From: Cacconaster sp033811195
GTDB lineage: Bacteria; Bacteroidota; Bacteroidia; Bacteroidales; UBA932
Length of the DNA stretch: 64,000 nt
Assembly (NCBI GenBank): GCA_033811195.1
Contig: JAPXOZ010000006.1
Span: 39,056-103,055 of the forward strand
Direction: 5' to 3'
Shown here: one piece after another, positions 7,669-15,987 of the stretch
How positions within the stretch are numbered: position 1 is the stretch's first letter
Layout: each line of letters begins with the position of its first letter
Position numbers and translations under genes: made by a program
The notes under the pieces: generated by a model
Seen by the model: only the letters and a program-made list of their open reading frames with translations
Databases searched by the model: none
Told to the model about the DNA's origin: nothing

Positions 7669-8832
7669 CTAAAGCCCCAGGGCTCTCTCTATCGGTTGTA
7701 TTATAGAGTAGGAATCCAAGTCATCTCGGTTTGAAAAGAGCAGGATAAGCATTTCTTTCTCCGGATAGCGAGCAGCAATTGATTTAAATCCACCGTTGCT
7801 GCCGGTGTGATAAATCTTCAAAGGTGATGACTCGGTTGCCGGTTCAATAAACCAACCATATCCATACCAGGTATTGGGGCGATTTTGATAATTGCTGAAT
7901 TTACTGTTGCTTACCTCTATTTGGGGGGTGTGGGCCGCATTTAGCATTTCTTCTCCAAGCACTATGTAGTTGCGAAGTGCTTTCTCCCACATTACAAACT
8001 CATGGGTTGAGGTATACAGGCCGCCATCGGCCTTGGTTGCAAAAAAGTTTGCCTCCCCATAATCATACTCATGCCACTCTTTACTTCTGTCGGTCTCGCC
8101 TTCATTTTCAGTGTTTTCTTCAGAGAGATTATCAACAGCTTCAAATCTATATCCACGAGCCCTATTTGGGATAAGGTGCTCTTTATCAGGTTCAAAAAAG
8201 ATACTTTGCTTCATTCCTGCCGGAGCAAAAATATTCTCATTCACATAATCGACAAAGGACATTCCTGAAACTTTTTCTACAATTGCACCAAGCATCAAAA
8301 AAGTCGGATTGATATATTCGTATTCCGTTCCGGGCTCGAAATTGATAAAGTTCAAGTCGGGTAGATATTGCATTACATACTCCTCGTTTGCAAAAATACT
8401 GCGCTGTTCGTCGCTTCTGTCACGTGCATCGGGAATGCCTGAAGAGTGGGAGAGGAGGTGTTTGATTTTGATTCTCTCATAAAAATCCGCCTTGTATTCA
8501 GGAAAATATTTTGCCATATTGTCCTCCAGCGAAAGTTTGCCTTGCTCTGCAAGTTGCAGGATAGCTACTGCGGTAAACTGTTTGGATATTGAAGCAATGC
8601 AGAAAGAACTATTTCCATCAATAGGTGCACCGCTCTCGAGGTCGGCAATACCATAACCTTTGTCAATAATAACTTCATCACCCTGGAGAACAAGCACTGC
8701 TGCACCGGGCTCATCTGACGGAAATAGTTCAGAAAAGATGGAATCGATTTTCGAGGCTGCCAAATCCCTCGGATTTGTAGAACAGGCTGCGATTAAGGTT
8801 GCTGCCATAATAAATAGAATTGTTCTTTTCAT
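7669..8832 (-). CDS. Serine hydrolase lipoprotein (class C beta-lactamase/PBP-like)
   Basis: 387 residues with a lipoprotein signal (MKRTILFIMAATLIAACS, lipobox IAAC), so it is probably anchored in an envelope membrane. The beta-lactamase-related (Pfam Beta-lactamase) fold is shown by the nucleophile motif SISK (ASISKQFTAV, about residue 77), YIN as the YxN motif (YEYINPTFLM) and HTG as the KTG-equivalent (YHTGSNGGFKS). Such proteins are esterases, D-amino-acid peptidases or PBP-like enzymes; true beta-lactamase activity is unlikely but not excluded. It is monocistronic, with heptamer arrays on both sides. A possible -7 box for this strand is CAAACTTA at 8955-8962, far upstream. Confidence 0.88.
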   Translation of the reverse strand: MKRTILFIMAATLIAACSTNPRDLAASKIDSIFSELFPSDEPGAAVLVLQGDEVIIDKGYGIADLESGAPIDGNSSFCIASISKQFTAVAILQLAEQGKLSLEDNMAKYFPEYKADFYERIKIKHLLSHSSGIPDARDRSDEQRSIFANEEYVMQYLPDLNFINFEPGTEYEYINPTFLMLGAIVEKVSGMSFVDYVNENIFAPAGMKQSIFFEPDKEHLIPNRARGYRFEAVDNLSEENTENEGETDRSKEWHEYDYGEANFFATKADGGLYTSTHEFVMWEKALRNYIVLGEEMLNAAHTPQIEVSNSKFSNYQNRPNTWYGYGWFIEPATESSPLKIYHTGSNGGFKSIAARYPEKEMLILLFSNRDDLDSYSIIQPIERALGL

Positions 8833-8845
8833 AATACTATAGTTT

Positions 8846-8892
8846 GCTGTTTGCCGTTGGCTTGGCTGTTAGCTGTTTGCCTTTGGCTTATG
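8846..8892 (+). repeat. Short heptamer-period repeat (GCTGTTT/GCCGTTG type)
   Basis: Two 18-bp copies, GCTGTTTGCC(G/T)TTGGCTT, lie at 8846-8863 and 8872-8889 with one mismatch. Inside them units step by 7 (GCTGTTT, GCCGTTG; GCTGTTA, GCTGTTT, GCCTTTG, GCTTATG). It lies just upstream of the serine hydrolase start. The rest of the gap 8893-9003 is AT-rich, with nothing further recognised. Confidence 0.7.
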
Positions 8893-9003
8893 GTTAATTA
8901 TAAACTCTATTGTTTATTGTAATTTCACCTTTATAATATTTATAACCTTTTCTCCAAACTTATAACTCTCCGCACCCCTCTATATATAATATAACTATTC
9001 TAT

Positions 9004-9208
9004 CACACTCACTCCACACTCCACACTCCACACTCCACACTCCACACTCCACTACCCACTACATACTACATACTCCACACCCCACTACCCACTACCCACT
9101 CCACCCTCCACCCTCCACACTCCACACTCCACACTCCACACTCCACACTCCACACTCCACACTCCACACTCCACACTACTCACTACCCACTACACACTAC
9201 ACACTCCA
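9004..9208 (+). repeat. Heptamer tandem array B (ACTCCAC/ACTACCC family)
   Basis: About 200 bp is built almost wholly from 7-mers of the form ACTCCAC, with variants ACTACCC, ACTACAT and ACCCTCC. There are six near-perfect ACTCCAC units from 9011 and a second run from about 9115 to 9175, with more divergent units between. It fills most of the 364-bp space between the serine hydrolase and cinA genes. It runs into the 3' end of cinA, whose stop codon (TAG on the minus strand, 9197-9199) and last residues are made of array sequence. Confidence 0.93.
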
Positions 9209-10465
9209 TATTCCTAACTCATCTTTCTCTATTTCCAGACGGAGGAGATTTAGAGCATTTGATGCAAATCTCTCGATATTTGTCATCCTGTCCGCAGAAA
9301 ATTTTACCATTCGGGTAACAACACGATCTTTAGTGGCAACTGCAAGCCAGGCAGTGCCAACAGGCGTAGTTGGAGTGCCACCTCCAGGGCCTGCAACGCC
9401 GGTTGTAGCTATAGAATAATCGGTATTAACTAGCCGTAGCAATTCGGTGGACATTGCTATTACGGTCTCTTCGCTAACAGCACCGTGGGCTTTTATTGTC
9501 TCTATAGGCACTTTGATGAGGTTGGTTTTGACCTCATTAGCGTAGGAGATAACCGATCCTTGATAATAGTCGGAACACCCCGGCACCTGAGTTATCAGCT
9601 CGGAAATACGGCCACCGGTGCACGATTCTGCAATAGCGAGTGTTTTGCCCATACTCCTTAGTTTACGCCCTATGACCGTCTGCAGGTTGTCCTCGCCTTC
9701 ACCGTAAATTGCGTCACCTATAATCTCTTTAAGTGAGGAAATATAGGGAGAGAAATCCGGTATGCCCTCTCCAAAGTGAGAGAGTCGCAAACGTACTCCT
9801 ATGGTGGGATTAGGCAGATAGGCGAGTTTTATATTGTCGGGAAGAGCATCCTCCCAGCTCTCAATCTGTTTGGCAAGTGTGGATTCAGGGACTCCAAAGG
9901 TAACTATTGTGTGATGGGTGATATGCTCCAGGTCAAAATGAGTGCGAATGTCATCCATTACCTTCGGCAACAACCCCTTAGTTTCAAAAGGAACTCCCGG
10001 AAGCGAATAGAGCGTGGAGGTTCCTTTAGAGCCCAATCCGCGGAACACCATACAGGGTGCTGTTCCCAGTTCATTGGGAATTACCTCACAGGTGTCGGGA
10101 ACGGTAGCCTGCTCTCTGTTTGATTCAATCATAGGAATGCCTCTGGCACTCATAACTCTTTCTATTATCCGGTATTGCTCTTCCGAGCGAATGAAAGAGG
10201 AGGCTCCTGTGAGTTCCTTAAGAGCAAGTTTTGTGATATCGTCCCTTGTGGGGCCAAGACCTCCTGTAACTATTACAATATCTGTGTGCTCGAGGCACAT
10301 CTGCAGCCTTGAGACAATCTCCTCGTGGAGATCACCTATAGAGAAATGATATCTGACCCTTATACCGGCGCGGTTTAGAGCCCTTGATATCTCTGCAGAG
10401 TTTGTATTGATTATTTGGCCGATTAGTATTTCATCGCCAATTGTACAAATAGATGCTGTAGTCAT
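9197..10465 (-). CDS. cinA: CinA-family nicotinamide-nucleotide amidohydrolase
   Basis: 422 residues with the two-domain CinA architecture. The N-terminal MoCF/COG1058 domain (1-~170) shows ICTIGDEILIGQIINTNSAEI and VIVTGGLGPTRDDITK. The C-terminal PncC domain (~255-415) shows AIAESCTGGRISELITQVPGCSDYYQGS and GVAGPGGGTPTTPVGTAWLA. CinA proteins salvage NMN by deamidation (C-terminal domain) and carry ADP-ribose pyrophosphatase activity (N-terminal domain) in characterised members. Length is normal. The start overlaps the pyrD stop by 4 bases, so the two are coupled. The last residues (GIWSV) and the stop derive from the adjoining heptamer array, so the C-terminus could vary between strains. 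Confidence 0.92.
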   Translation of the reverse strand: MTTASICTIGDEILIGQIINTNSAEISRALNRAGIRVRYHFSIGDLHEEIVSRLQMCLEHTDIVIVTGGLGPTRDDITKLALKELTGASSFIRSEEQYRIIERVMSARGIPMIESNREQATVPDTCEVIPNELGTAPCMVFRGLGSKGTSTLYSLPGVPFETKGLLPKVMDDIRTHFDLEHITHHTIVTFGVPESTLAKQIESWEDALPDNIKLAYLPNPTIGVRLRLSHFGEGIPDFSPYISSLKEIIGDAIYGEGEDNLQTVIGRKLRSMGKTLAIAESCTGGRISELITQVPGCSDYYQGSVISYANEVKTNLIKVPIETIKAHGAVSEETVIAMSTELLRLVNTDYSIATTGVAGPGGGTPTTPVGTAWLAVATKDRVVTRMVKFSADRMTNIERFASNALNLLRLEIEKDELGIWSV

Positions 10466-11550
10466 TTTACACTGGAAGGGGTCTTTTCAGTAGTGGCTGC
10501 CAGAGCCCTCTCTTTCTCCACGTTGCGCAGGTACTTGAGGATTTTTTTTACGAATCCGGGTCCGTTGTATATGAATCCTGTATATACTTCTATCAAAGAT
10601 GCACCTGCATCAAGCATTTCCTGTGCCTGTTCAGGGGTCATTATGCCGCCTACACCTATGATGGGTATGGATCCACCGGTTTTGTCATGGATGTATCGCA
10701 CCATCTTCAGTGATTTTTCAAAGAGGGGAGCACCGCTTAGTCCTCCGTCACCTATGCTCTTTACATCATCCCTAGGAGTGGATAACCCCTCGCGGCTACG
10801 TGTAGTATTTGTCGCTACAATACCGTCAATACCGGTTTTTTGTACAAGGTCGATAATCTCATCAATCTGCTCAAAAGGAATATCAGGAGAGAGTTTCAGC
10901 AGGATTGGGCGGTACTCATCGTTAAATTTGCGGATAGTTATGATCCTGTCCAAAATATTGGATAGCATCTCTATGTCCTGGAGTTCAGTGAGATCCTTTA
11001 CATTTGGACAAGAGATGTTGAGTATGGTCATATCCGCGAAGTCATACATCAATGTGAGTGCCCTTTCGTAATCATCTGCTGCCTCCTCGTTTGAGGTAAG
11101 GGAGTTTTTACTGATGTTGGTAGCAATTATAATATCGCGTGGAGGATTCTTACGTAGGTTGTCGATTGCATTTCTCACTCCAAGGTTGTTGATACCCATT
11201 CGATTGATGATTGCGTCATCCTTAACAAGACGGAAGCAGCGCGGTTTGGGATTACCGACCTGTGGTTTGGGAGTAAGGGAGCCTATTTCTATAAAACTAA
11301 AACCAAAACAGGCAAGGTCATTGTAGCATTCAGCATTTTTATCCAGACCTCCGGCAATGCCTACAGGATTCTTAAAGCTGAGACCAAAGAGATTACGCTC
11401 CAGAGTAGGAGTCTTAACCTTATATAGGAGTCGCAGTAAGGGTTGGAGTCCCGGAATATGTCTTGAAAATTTAAGTAAGGAGAATATTATTTTGTGAGCC
11501 CTTTCCGGATTGAAAAGAAAGAGAATAGGTCTTATCAGAAATTTGTACAT
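10462..11550 (-). CDS. pyrD: Dihydroorotate dehydrogenase (class 2-like, quinone type)
   Basis: 362 residues. The N-terminal amphipathic/hydrophobic extension (MYKFLIRPILFLFNPERAHKIIFSLLKFSRHIPGL) that attaches class 2 enzymes to the membrane is present. FMN-barrel motifs follow: GIAGGLDKNAE, FSFIEIGSLTPKPQ, GNPKPRCFRL, INRMGINNLG, ILLKLSPD and IIGVGGIMTPEQAQEMLDAGA. It oxidises dihydroorotate to orotate in pyrimidine synthesis, probably passing electrons to menaquinone. In the catalytic loop the sequence is NISCPN (Cys about 181), while E. coli-type class 2 enzymes have Ser at the base position and class 1 enzymes have Cys. It lies between the XRE regulator (30 bases upstream) and cinA (4-base overlap). 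Confidence 0.92.
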   Translation of the reverse strand: MYKFLIRPILFLFNPERAHKIIFSLLKFSRHIPGLQPLLRLLYKVKTPTLERNLFGLSFKNPVGIAGGLDKNAECYNDLACFGFSFIEIGSLTPKPQVGNPKPRCFRLVKDDAIINRMGINNLGVRNAIDNLRKNPPRDIIIATNISKNSLTSNEEAADDYERALTLMYDFADMTILNISCPNVKDLTELQDIEMLSNILDRIITIRKFNDEYRPILLKLSPDIPFEQIDEIIDLVQKTGIDGIVATNTTRSREGLSTPRDDVKSIGDGGLSGAPLFEKSLKMVRYIHDKTGGSIPIIGVGGIMTPEQAQEMLDAGASLIEVYTGFIYNGPGFVKKILKYLRNVEKERALAATTEKTPSSVK

Positions 11551-11580
11551 GATCTGTAATGCTTATCATTACAAAAATAG

Positions 11581-12210
11581 TCATTTTTCTTCAAACGTGC
11601 CATCATTGTAAAAAACGGTGATACGAACTATGTGTTTATCTCTTTTTGCGACCGAAATCTGTGGGCTGGTGGGAGGTGAGGGTTCAATAAAACGATTCTC
11701 AGAGGGTTGATGTGGCTCGGAAACCCGTGTAACTTGCTGAGCTACAGGATGGGTTGTGGGTGATTCCTCTTGTACATCATTGAGCGCGCTTGGAGTAGAA
11801 ATAACCTCACTTGGTCTCTCAACTGCAGCTTCAGGAGCAAATTTGGGTAAATCGAAGAGAGATTCCTGGTTTCGTTCAGTAATTGTATCGAATAGTGTAA
11901 CAGGGGACGATTGAGTTTCAGTCACCGGTGGGATGACATGAGTTGGTGAGATTGTAGGAGTGGTCTTCGCTATTGGAGAAGGTGAGGGAGTAGATATTTG
12001 ACTCCTGTAGGGTTTACCTTTACCGAGAATCAGCCAGTCAGGATTGATCTGGGGAAAATTCTTAAGTATTCCTTCAATGAAATCAAAACTGGGTTTATTT
12101 CGTCCGGAGAGGAGATGGGAGACTCCCGAGCGTTGGATTTGTAATATATCGGCCAGTTTTGATGGAGTGAGGTCCTCAAGCTCCAATAATTGTTGTAAAC
12201 GCTTATCCAT
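11581..12210 (-). CDS. XRE-type helix-turn-helix regulator with proline-rich linker
   Basis: 209 residues. The N-terminal ~65 residues are a Cro/C1-type HTH domain (LTPSKLADILQIQRSGVSHLLSGRNKPSFDFIEGILKNFPQINPDWLILGKG). A long Pro/Ser/Thr-rich, probably disordered linker (~70-190) follows, then a short conserved-looking basic tail (HIVRITVFYNDGTFEEK). It heads a run with pyrD and cinA. Its upstream region contains three TACAAATGTA palindromes within 70 bp, likely operators for this protein or a partner (inference). It is a regulator by fold; the regulated function is unknown. Confidence 0.85.
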   Translation of the reverse strand: MDKRLQQLLELEDLTPSKLADILQIQRSGVSHLLSGRNKPSFDFIEGILKNFPQINPDWLILGKGKPYRSQISTPSPSPIAKTTPTISPTHVIPPVTETQSSPVTLFDTITERNQESLFDLPKFAPEAAVERPSEVISTPSALNDVQEESPTTHPVAQQVTRVSEPHQPSENRFIEPSPPTSPQISVAKRDKHIVRITVFYNDGTFEEK

Positions 12211-12231
12211 AATTTTGTAAACTTATTTTGC

Positions 12232-12300
12232 TACAAATGTAATACATATTTTGATTACAAATGTAACAGAATTAAGAATTTTAATAAGTTACAAATGTAA
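12232..12300. promoter_or_regulatory. Cluster of three TTACAAATGTAA palindromes upstream of the XRE regulator
   Basis: Sites lie at 12231-12242 (CTACAAATGTAA), 12255-12266 and 12289-12300 (both TTACAAATGTAA, arms TTACA/TGTAA around AA). Read on the minus strand each contains TACATTTG, a fit to the -7 box, so the sites may be promoters, operators or both. They are placed 22-90 bases before the XRE start at 12210. BlaI/MecI-type operators also use TACA/TGTA arms, an alternative binder. Confidence 0.55.
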
Positions 12301-12583
12301 ATTACAGAAATAAACAACAATATTCTGATAGAAATGATGGTTTTAGATAAAGTAATATTAGAGATAAATGCATTAAATCACTGGACTTATTCATTTTATG
12401 TATTAGATAATCTACTCTGAGGCTCTAATTAGCCTTTAATTAATCAATATTTAACATTGTATACGCGAAGTTACTTTATATAACTATATATAAATACTTG
12501 GTTTTTAGTTAAATAAATACGTAAATATTTTAAAATAACTTTCAGTTATTTCCAAATGTTGATAACTATTAGACAATTTGCGT

Positions 12584-12699
12584 TATACAAATGTAAATCC
12601 GCGTTATTTAACGCTTTAGAGAAGTTTTGCTTACAGTTGTAAATCGCGGATAAACGTAGTGTAAACATTTGTAAACAATCAACGGATTCACAAATGTAA
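12584..12699. promoter_or_regulatory. Second cluster of TACAAATGTA-like sites upstream of queA
   Basis: Sites: TACAAATGTA at 12586-12595, TTACAGTTGTAA at 12631-12642, AAACATTTGTAA at 12663-12674 and TCACAAATGTAA at 12688-12699, all variants of the palindrome found next to the XRE gene. The intervening stretch 12301-12583 is very AT-rich, with no gene or clear structure seen. The whole 622-bp gap 12211-12832 looks like a shared control region. Confidence 0.45.
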
Positions 12700-12807
12700 C
12701 CAAATCATCGTATTTCAATTATCTTTAGAGTATGATATATGGGATATATTTAAATAGGTAAAACGCTTAAATCGACTAAAAACGACCTTTATTCAAATCT
12801 AAAGATT

Positions 12808-12815
12808 TACCTTTG
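12808..12815 (+). promoter_or_regulatory. -7 promoter box for queA
   Basis: TACCTTTG fits TAnnTTTG and lies 18 bases before the queA ATG (12833). No good -33 element was seen at the expected distance, so the leader would be very short. Confidence 0.45.
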
Positions 12816-12832
12816 TCCAGAACATTTTATTT

Positions 12833-14062
12833 ATGATTACAGACAAGATCACAATTGAGGAATATGACTATCCCCTGCCAGAAGAGAGAATCTCAAAATT
12901 TCCTCTTCAGGAGAGAGACTCATCTAAACTTTTGCTTTTTACCAGTGAGAATGGTTTCATTCCAAGAGATGAGAAATTTTCAAATATTCACCGTTTTTTA
13001 CCTGAAGAGTCTCTGATGATCTTCAATAATACTAAAGTAATCCCTGCAAGATTACTTTTTAAGCGTCATACCGGTGCTATAATCGAAATCTTTTGCCTTG
13101 AACCGGTTGCTCCACAAGATTATCAACTCAATTTTGCCAGTACGGAAAAATGTTGTTGGAAAGTAATTGTGGGCAATATTAGAAGATGGAAGGATGGTCC
13201 CCTATCAATTATAAATCCTTCTGATGACCCCACCATTGCCGGTATTGATCTTAAGGCTGAAATGTTGCAACGTGAAAGTAACAAGATTGTTGTGCAATTT
13301 TCTTGGAAAGGTGGGGATTCTTTTTCAAAGGTATTGGACATGTGTGGTAGAGTCCCTATTCCTCCTTATCTGAAGCGTGATCCACACCCGCTGGACAGAG
13401 TACGTTATCAGACCTGTTATGCCCTCATAGAGGGCTCAGTAGCAGCACCTACGGCCGGACTTCACTTTACTGACACTGTTTTGAGGAAAATCTCTGAAAA
13501 GGGGATCGAACAAGGCTATATTTCACTCCATGTGGGTGCAGGTACATTTCTGCCGGTAAAAAGCGAGTACATTGCCGAACACAATATGCACAGCGAGCCA
13601 TTTTCCATATCCCTTAAATTGATCAAATCCCTGCTGAAGCACGCCTCAACGCATATAATCGCTGTCGGCACCACCTCTACTCGCTGCCTTGAGTCTCTTT
13701 ATTTTCTCGGCGTACAGACGATCGAGAAAAAAACTCCATCGTATGTATCGCAGTGGGAGCCCTATCGCGCAGAGGGCTTCAACTATACTCTTCAGGAGGC
13801 TCTGGACGCTCTTGTAGGCTATATGGAGGCCAATTCGCTAGAAAATTTGGTCTCCCGTACTGAGATAATCATATTGCCTGGATATCGTTTTAGGGTAATT
13901 GATCATCTTATTACCAACTTTCACCAGCCAAAAAGCACACTGCTATTATTGATCTCGGCTTTTGTGGGTAAATCATGGAGAGAGATCTACAAATTTGCAC
14001 TCGAAAATGACTTTCGTTTCCTTAGTTATGGTGACTCTTCCTTATTGGAAATTAGAAAGTAA
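12833..14062 (+). CDS. queA: S-adenosylmethionine:tRNA ribosyltransferase-isomerase
   Basis: 409 residues of QueA, which transfers and isomerises the ribosyl part of SAM onto 7-aminomethyl-7-deazaguanine in tRNA to form epoxyqueuosine. Motifs visible are the N-terminal YDYPLPEERISKFPLQERDSSKLL, LMIFNNTKVIPARLLF, the active-site block GSVAAPTAGLHFTD and HVGAGTFLPVK. VGTTSTRCLESL and DHLITNFHQPKSTLLLLISAFVG lie near the end. The protein is longer than the ~350-residue E. coli enzyme, as is usual in Bacteroidetes. The gene is followed after 44 bases by the acyl-CoA ligase gene, which has its own promoter. Confidence 0.95.
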   Translation: MITDKITIEEYDYPLPEERISKFPLQERDSSKLLLFTSENGFIPRDEKFSNIHRFLPEESLMIFNNTKVIPARLLFKRHTGAIIEIFCLEPVAPQDYQLNFASTEKCCWKVIVGNIRRWKDGPLSIINPSDDPTIAGIDLKAEMLQRESNKIVVQFSWKGGDSFSKVLDMCGRVPIPPYLKRDPHPLDRVRYQTCYALIEGSVAAPTAGLHFTDTVLRKISEKGIEQGYISLHVGAGTFLPVKSEYIAEHNMHSEPFSISLKLIKSLLKHASTHIIAVGTTSTRCLESLYFLGVQTIEKKTPSYVSQWEPYRAEGFNYTLQEALDALVGYMEANSLENLVSRTEIIILPGYRFRVIDHLITNFHQPKSTLLLLISAFVGKSWREIYKFALENDFRFLSYGDSSLLEIRK

Positions 14063-14075
14063 AAAACTATATTTG
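14045..14075 (+). promoter_or_regulatory. Promoter for the acyl-CoA ligase run
   Basis: TTG at 14045-14047 (inside the queA 3' end) and TATATTTG at 14068-14075 are 20 bases apart, matching the Bacteroidetes -33/-7 pattern. The ATG of the next gene is at 14107. Confidence 0.6.
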
Positions 14076-14106
14076 TAACTTTATTACGACTAAAACCTAT
14101 AACATT

Positions 14107-15969
14107 ATGATCAAGAAAACCATTATTGACCATTTTGAGCAGGCTGTTGCACAATTTCCGGACAACACATACCTGCTTGAGAGCAAAACAGGTACTTTTG
14201 AACCTACTACCTATAGACAGACAAGAGATGCTGCCTATAAATTCGGAGCAGGTCTTGTACTTGAAGGCGTCAAACCAAAGGAGAATATAGCTATTCTTGC
14301 GGAAGGTTGCAATATGTGGATAATCAGCGAGTTGGGTATGTTTTACGCAGGAGGCGTGAGTGTTCCTCTCTCCATCAAGCTTGAGGAATCCAACGATTTG
14401 CTCTTCCGATTGATCCACGGTGATGTAAAATATATCATCACAAGTTCCAGACAGCTAAATAAGATACGTCTGATAAGAGATCAGCTCCCTCTCGTGGAAA
14501 AGGTCTTTATTCTCGATCCTGTTGAGAGTTACGAGCCTGGGGAGATTGCAGCTGAGGATCTTATGAAGCGCGGTGCTAAATATCTGGAGACTAATCTGGA
14601 TGAATTCCTAAAGATTGGACAATCCATTCAAAACGATGACATTGCTACTATTACTTATACGTCGGGCACTACAGCAGACCCTAAAGGCGTGGTCTTAACG
14701 CACCGTAACTATACAGCAAATGTGGAGCAGTCGCTTTCTTGCATCAATATTGATGAGAATCTCAAGATGTTGATCATCCTGCCGTTGGACCACTGTTTTG
14801 CACATGTGGTGGGCATGTACGCCATGATGGCAAGAGGAGCAAAGATAGCTACTGTACCGCAGGGCAAAACTGCTATGGAGACTCTTCGCAACATCCCCAT
14901 GAGTATCGCTGCGGTCAAACCGAATGTAATGCTCTCCGTGCCGGCCCTTGCCAAGAACTTCAAAAAGAACATCGAGAGTTCAGTAGAAAAGAGCGGTAAG
15001 AAAAAAATCTTCGATTTTGCACTAAAACTCGCCATCTGGTACAATCAGGAAGGGTGGAATAGGGGCAGAGGGCTTAGAATTTTCGCACTTCCGCTGGTTA
15101 AACTCTTCGACAAACTGATATTCAGTAAAGTACGCATGGCGATGGGTGGCGAACTTGATTTCTTTATAGGTGGAGGAGCACTTCTGGACATCGATATCCA
15201 GAGGTTTTACTATGCACTTGGCATCCCCATGTTCCAGGGCTATGGCCTATCTGAGGCCACTCCCGTAATTTCAACCAATACTCCCAAAAGGCATCGTCTG
15301 GGTTCTTCAGGCATTCTGGTAAAGCCTATGGATCTCAAGATTTGTGATGAGCAAGGTAATGAGGTTCCTTATGGAGTAACCGGTGAAATTGTTATCCGTG
15401 GTGAAAACGTGATGGCCGGTTACTGGAAGAATCCGACAGCCACTGCCGAAACCGTTAAGGATGGATGGCTTTATACAGGAGATATGGGTTATATGCATAA
15501 GTCCGGCTTTCTCTATGTGCTTGGCCGTTTCAAATCTCTACTTATCTCAAGTGACGGTGAAAAATATGCTCCTGAAGGTATTGAAGAGTCGATAATTGAG
15601 AATTCGAAAATCATTCAAAACCTTATGCTGCATAATAACCAGAACCCCTATACTATTTGTGTTGTCCAGGTGGACAAAAAGGCTCTGCCAAAGGGTGAAG
15701 CGGGTATAATGGCTATTAAGGCGGAGTTTGACAAATACCGTTCAGGAGGCCAGTATGCGGGTACATTCCCTGAAAGATGGCTTCCCACCACATTCATCAT
15801 TGCTGATGAGCCTTTTAGCGAAGCTAACAAGATGATCAACAGTACAATGAAACTTGTAAGAAATGCAGTTGAGAAGGCTTATGCGGAGAGAATTGACTTT
15901 GCATTCACCGCAGAAGGTAGAAATCCTGTAAATGAAGCCAATCTTGCTGCTCTTGCAAAGATTGACTAA
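14107..15969 (+). CDS. AMP-dependent synthetase/ligase (long-chain acyl-CoA synthetase-like)
   Basis: 620 residues of the ANL superfamily. The adenylation P-loop is ITYTSGTTADPKGVVLTH (~180-198). Other motifs are GYGLSEATPVIST (A5-type) and WLYTGDMGY, with the hinge region GRFKSLLISSDGEKYAPEGIEESI. It would activate fatty acids to acyl-AMP and then acyl-CoA (or a related carrier). Chain-length preference cannot be read. It opens a same-strand run (M28 peptidase, PlsC-like acyltransferase, OmpA-like and GIN lipoproteins) with gaps of 18, 4, 29 and 5 bases, suggesting an envelope-lipid theme. A promoter lies just upstream. Confidence 0.9.
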   Translation: MIKKTIIDHFEQAVAQFPDNTYLLESKTGTFEPTTYRQTRDAAYKFGAGLVLEGVKPKENIAILAEGCNMWIISELGMFYAGGVSVPLSIKLEESNDLLFRLIHGDVKYIITSSRQLNKIRLIRDQLPLVEKVFILDPVESYEPGEIAAEDLMKRGAKYLETNLDEFLKIGQSIQNDDIATITYTSGTTADPKGVVLTHRNYTANVEQSLSCINIDENLKMLIILPLDHCFAHVVGMYAMMARGAKIATVPQGKTAMETLRNIPMSIAAVKPNVMLSVPALAKNFKKNIESSVEKSGKKKIFDFALKLAIWYNQEGWNRGRGLRIFALPLVKLFDKLIFSKVRMAMGGELDFFIGGGALLDIDIQRFYYALGIPMFQGYGLSEATPVISTNTPKRHRLGSSGILVKPMDLKICDEQGNEVPYGVTGEIVIRGENVMAGYWKNPTATAETVKDGWLYTGDMGYMHKSGFLYVLGRFKSLLISSDGEKYAPEGIEESIIENSKIIQNLMLHNNQNPYTICVVQVDKKALPKGEAGIMAIKAEFDKYRSGGQYAGTFPERWLPTTFIIADEPFSEANKMINSTMKLVRNAVEKAYAERIDFAFTAEGRNPVNEANLAALAKID

Positions 15970-15987
15970 CACAATTACAAAACATCT

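Noticed and set aside
7669..8832. True class C beta-lactamase
   Set aside because: The fold motifs are shared by many esterases and peptidases; the lipid anchor and general divergence do not support an antibiotic-hydrolysing enzyme.
7604..9208. CRISPR-like repeat arrays
   Set aside because: The units are 7 bp in direct contact with no unique spacers, and no cas genes are present; they are simple heptamer tandem repeats.
10493..11071. 192-residue open frame on the plus strand opposite pyrD
   Set aside because: It is the antisense shadow of pyrD, with Ser/Ile-rich composition and no homology signal.
12211..12832. Chromosomal replication origin
   Set aside because: The region is AT-rich with repeated sites, but no DnaA-box cluster and no dnaA, gidA or parAB neighbour is evident; regulator operators explain the repeats better.
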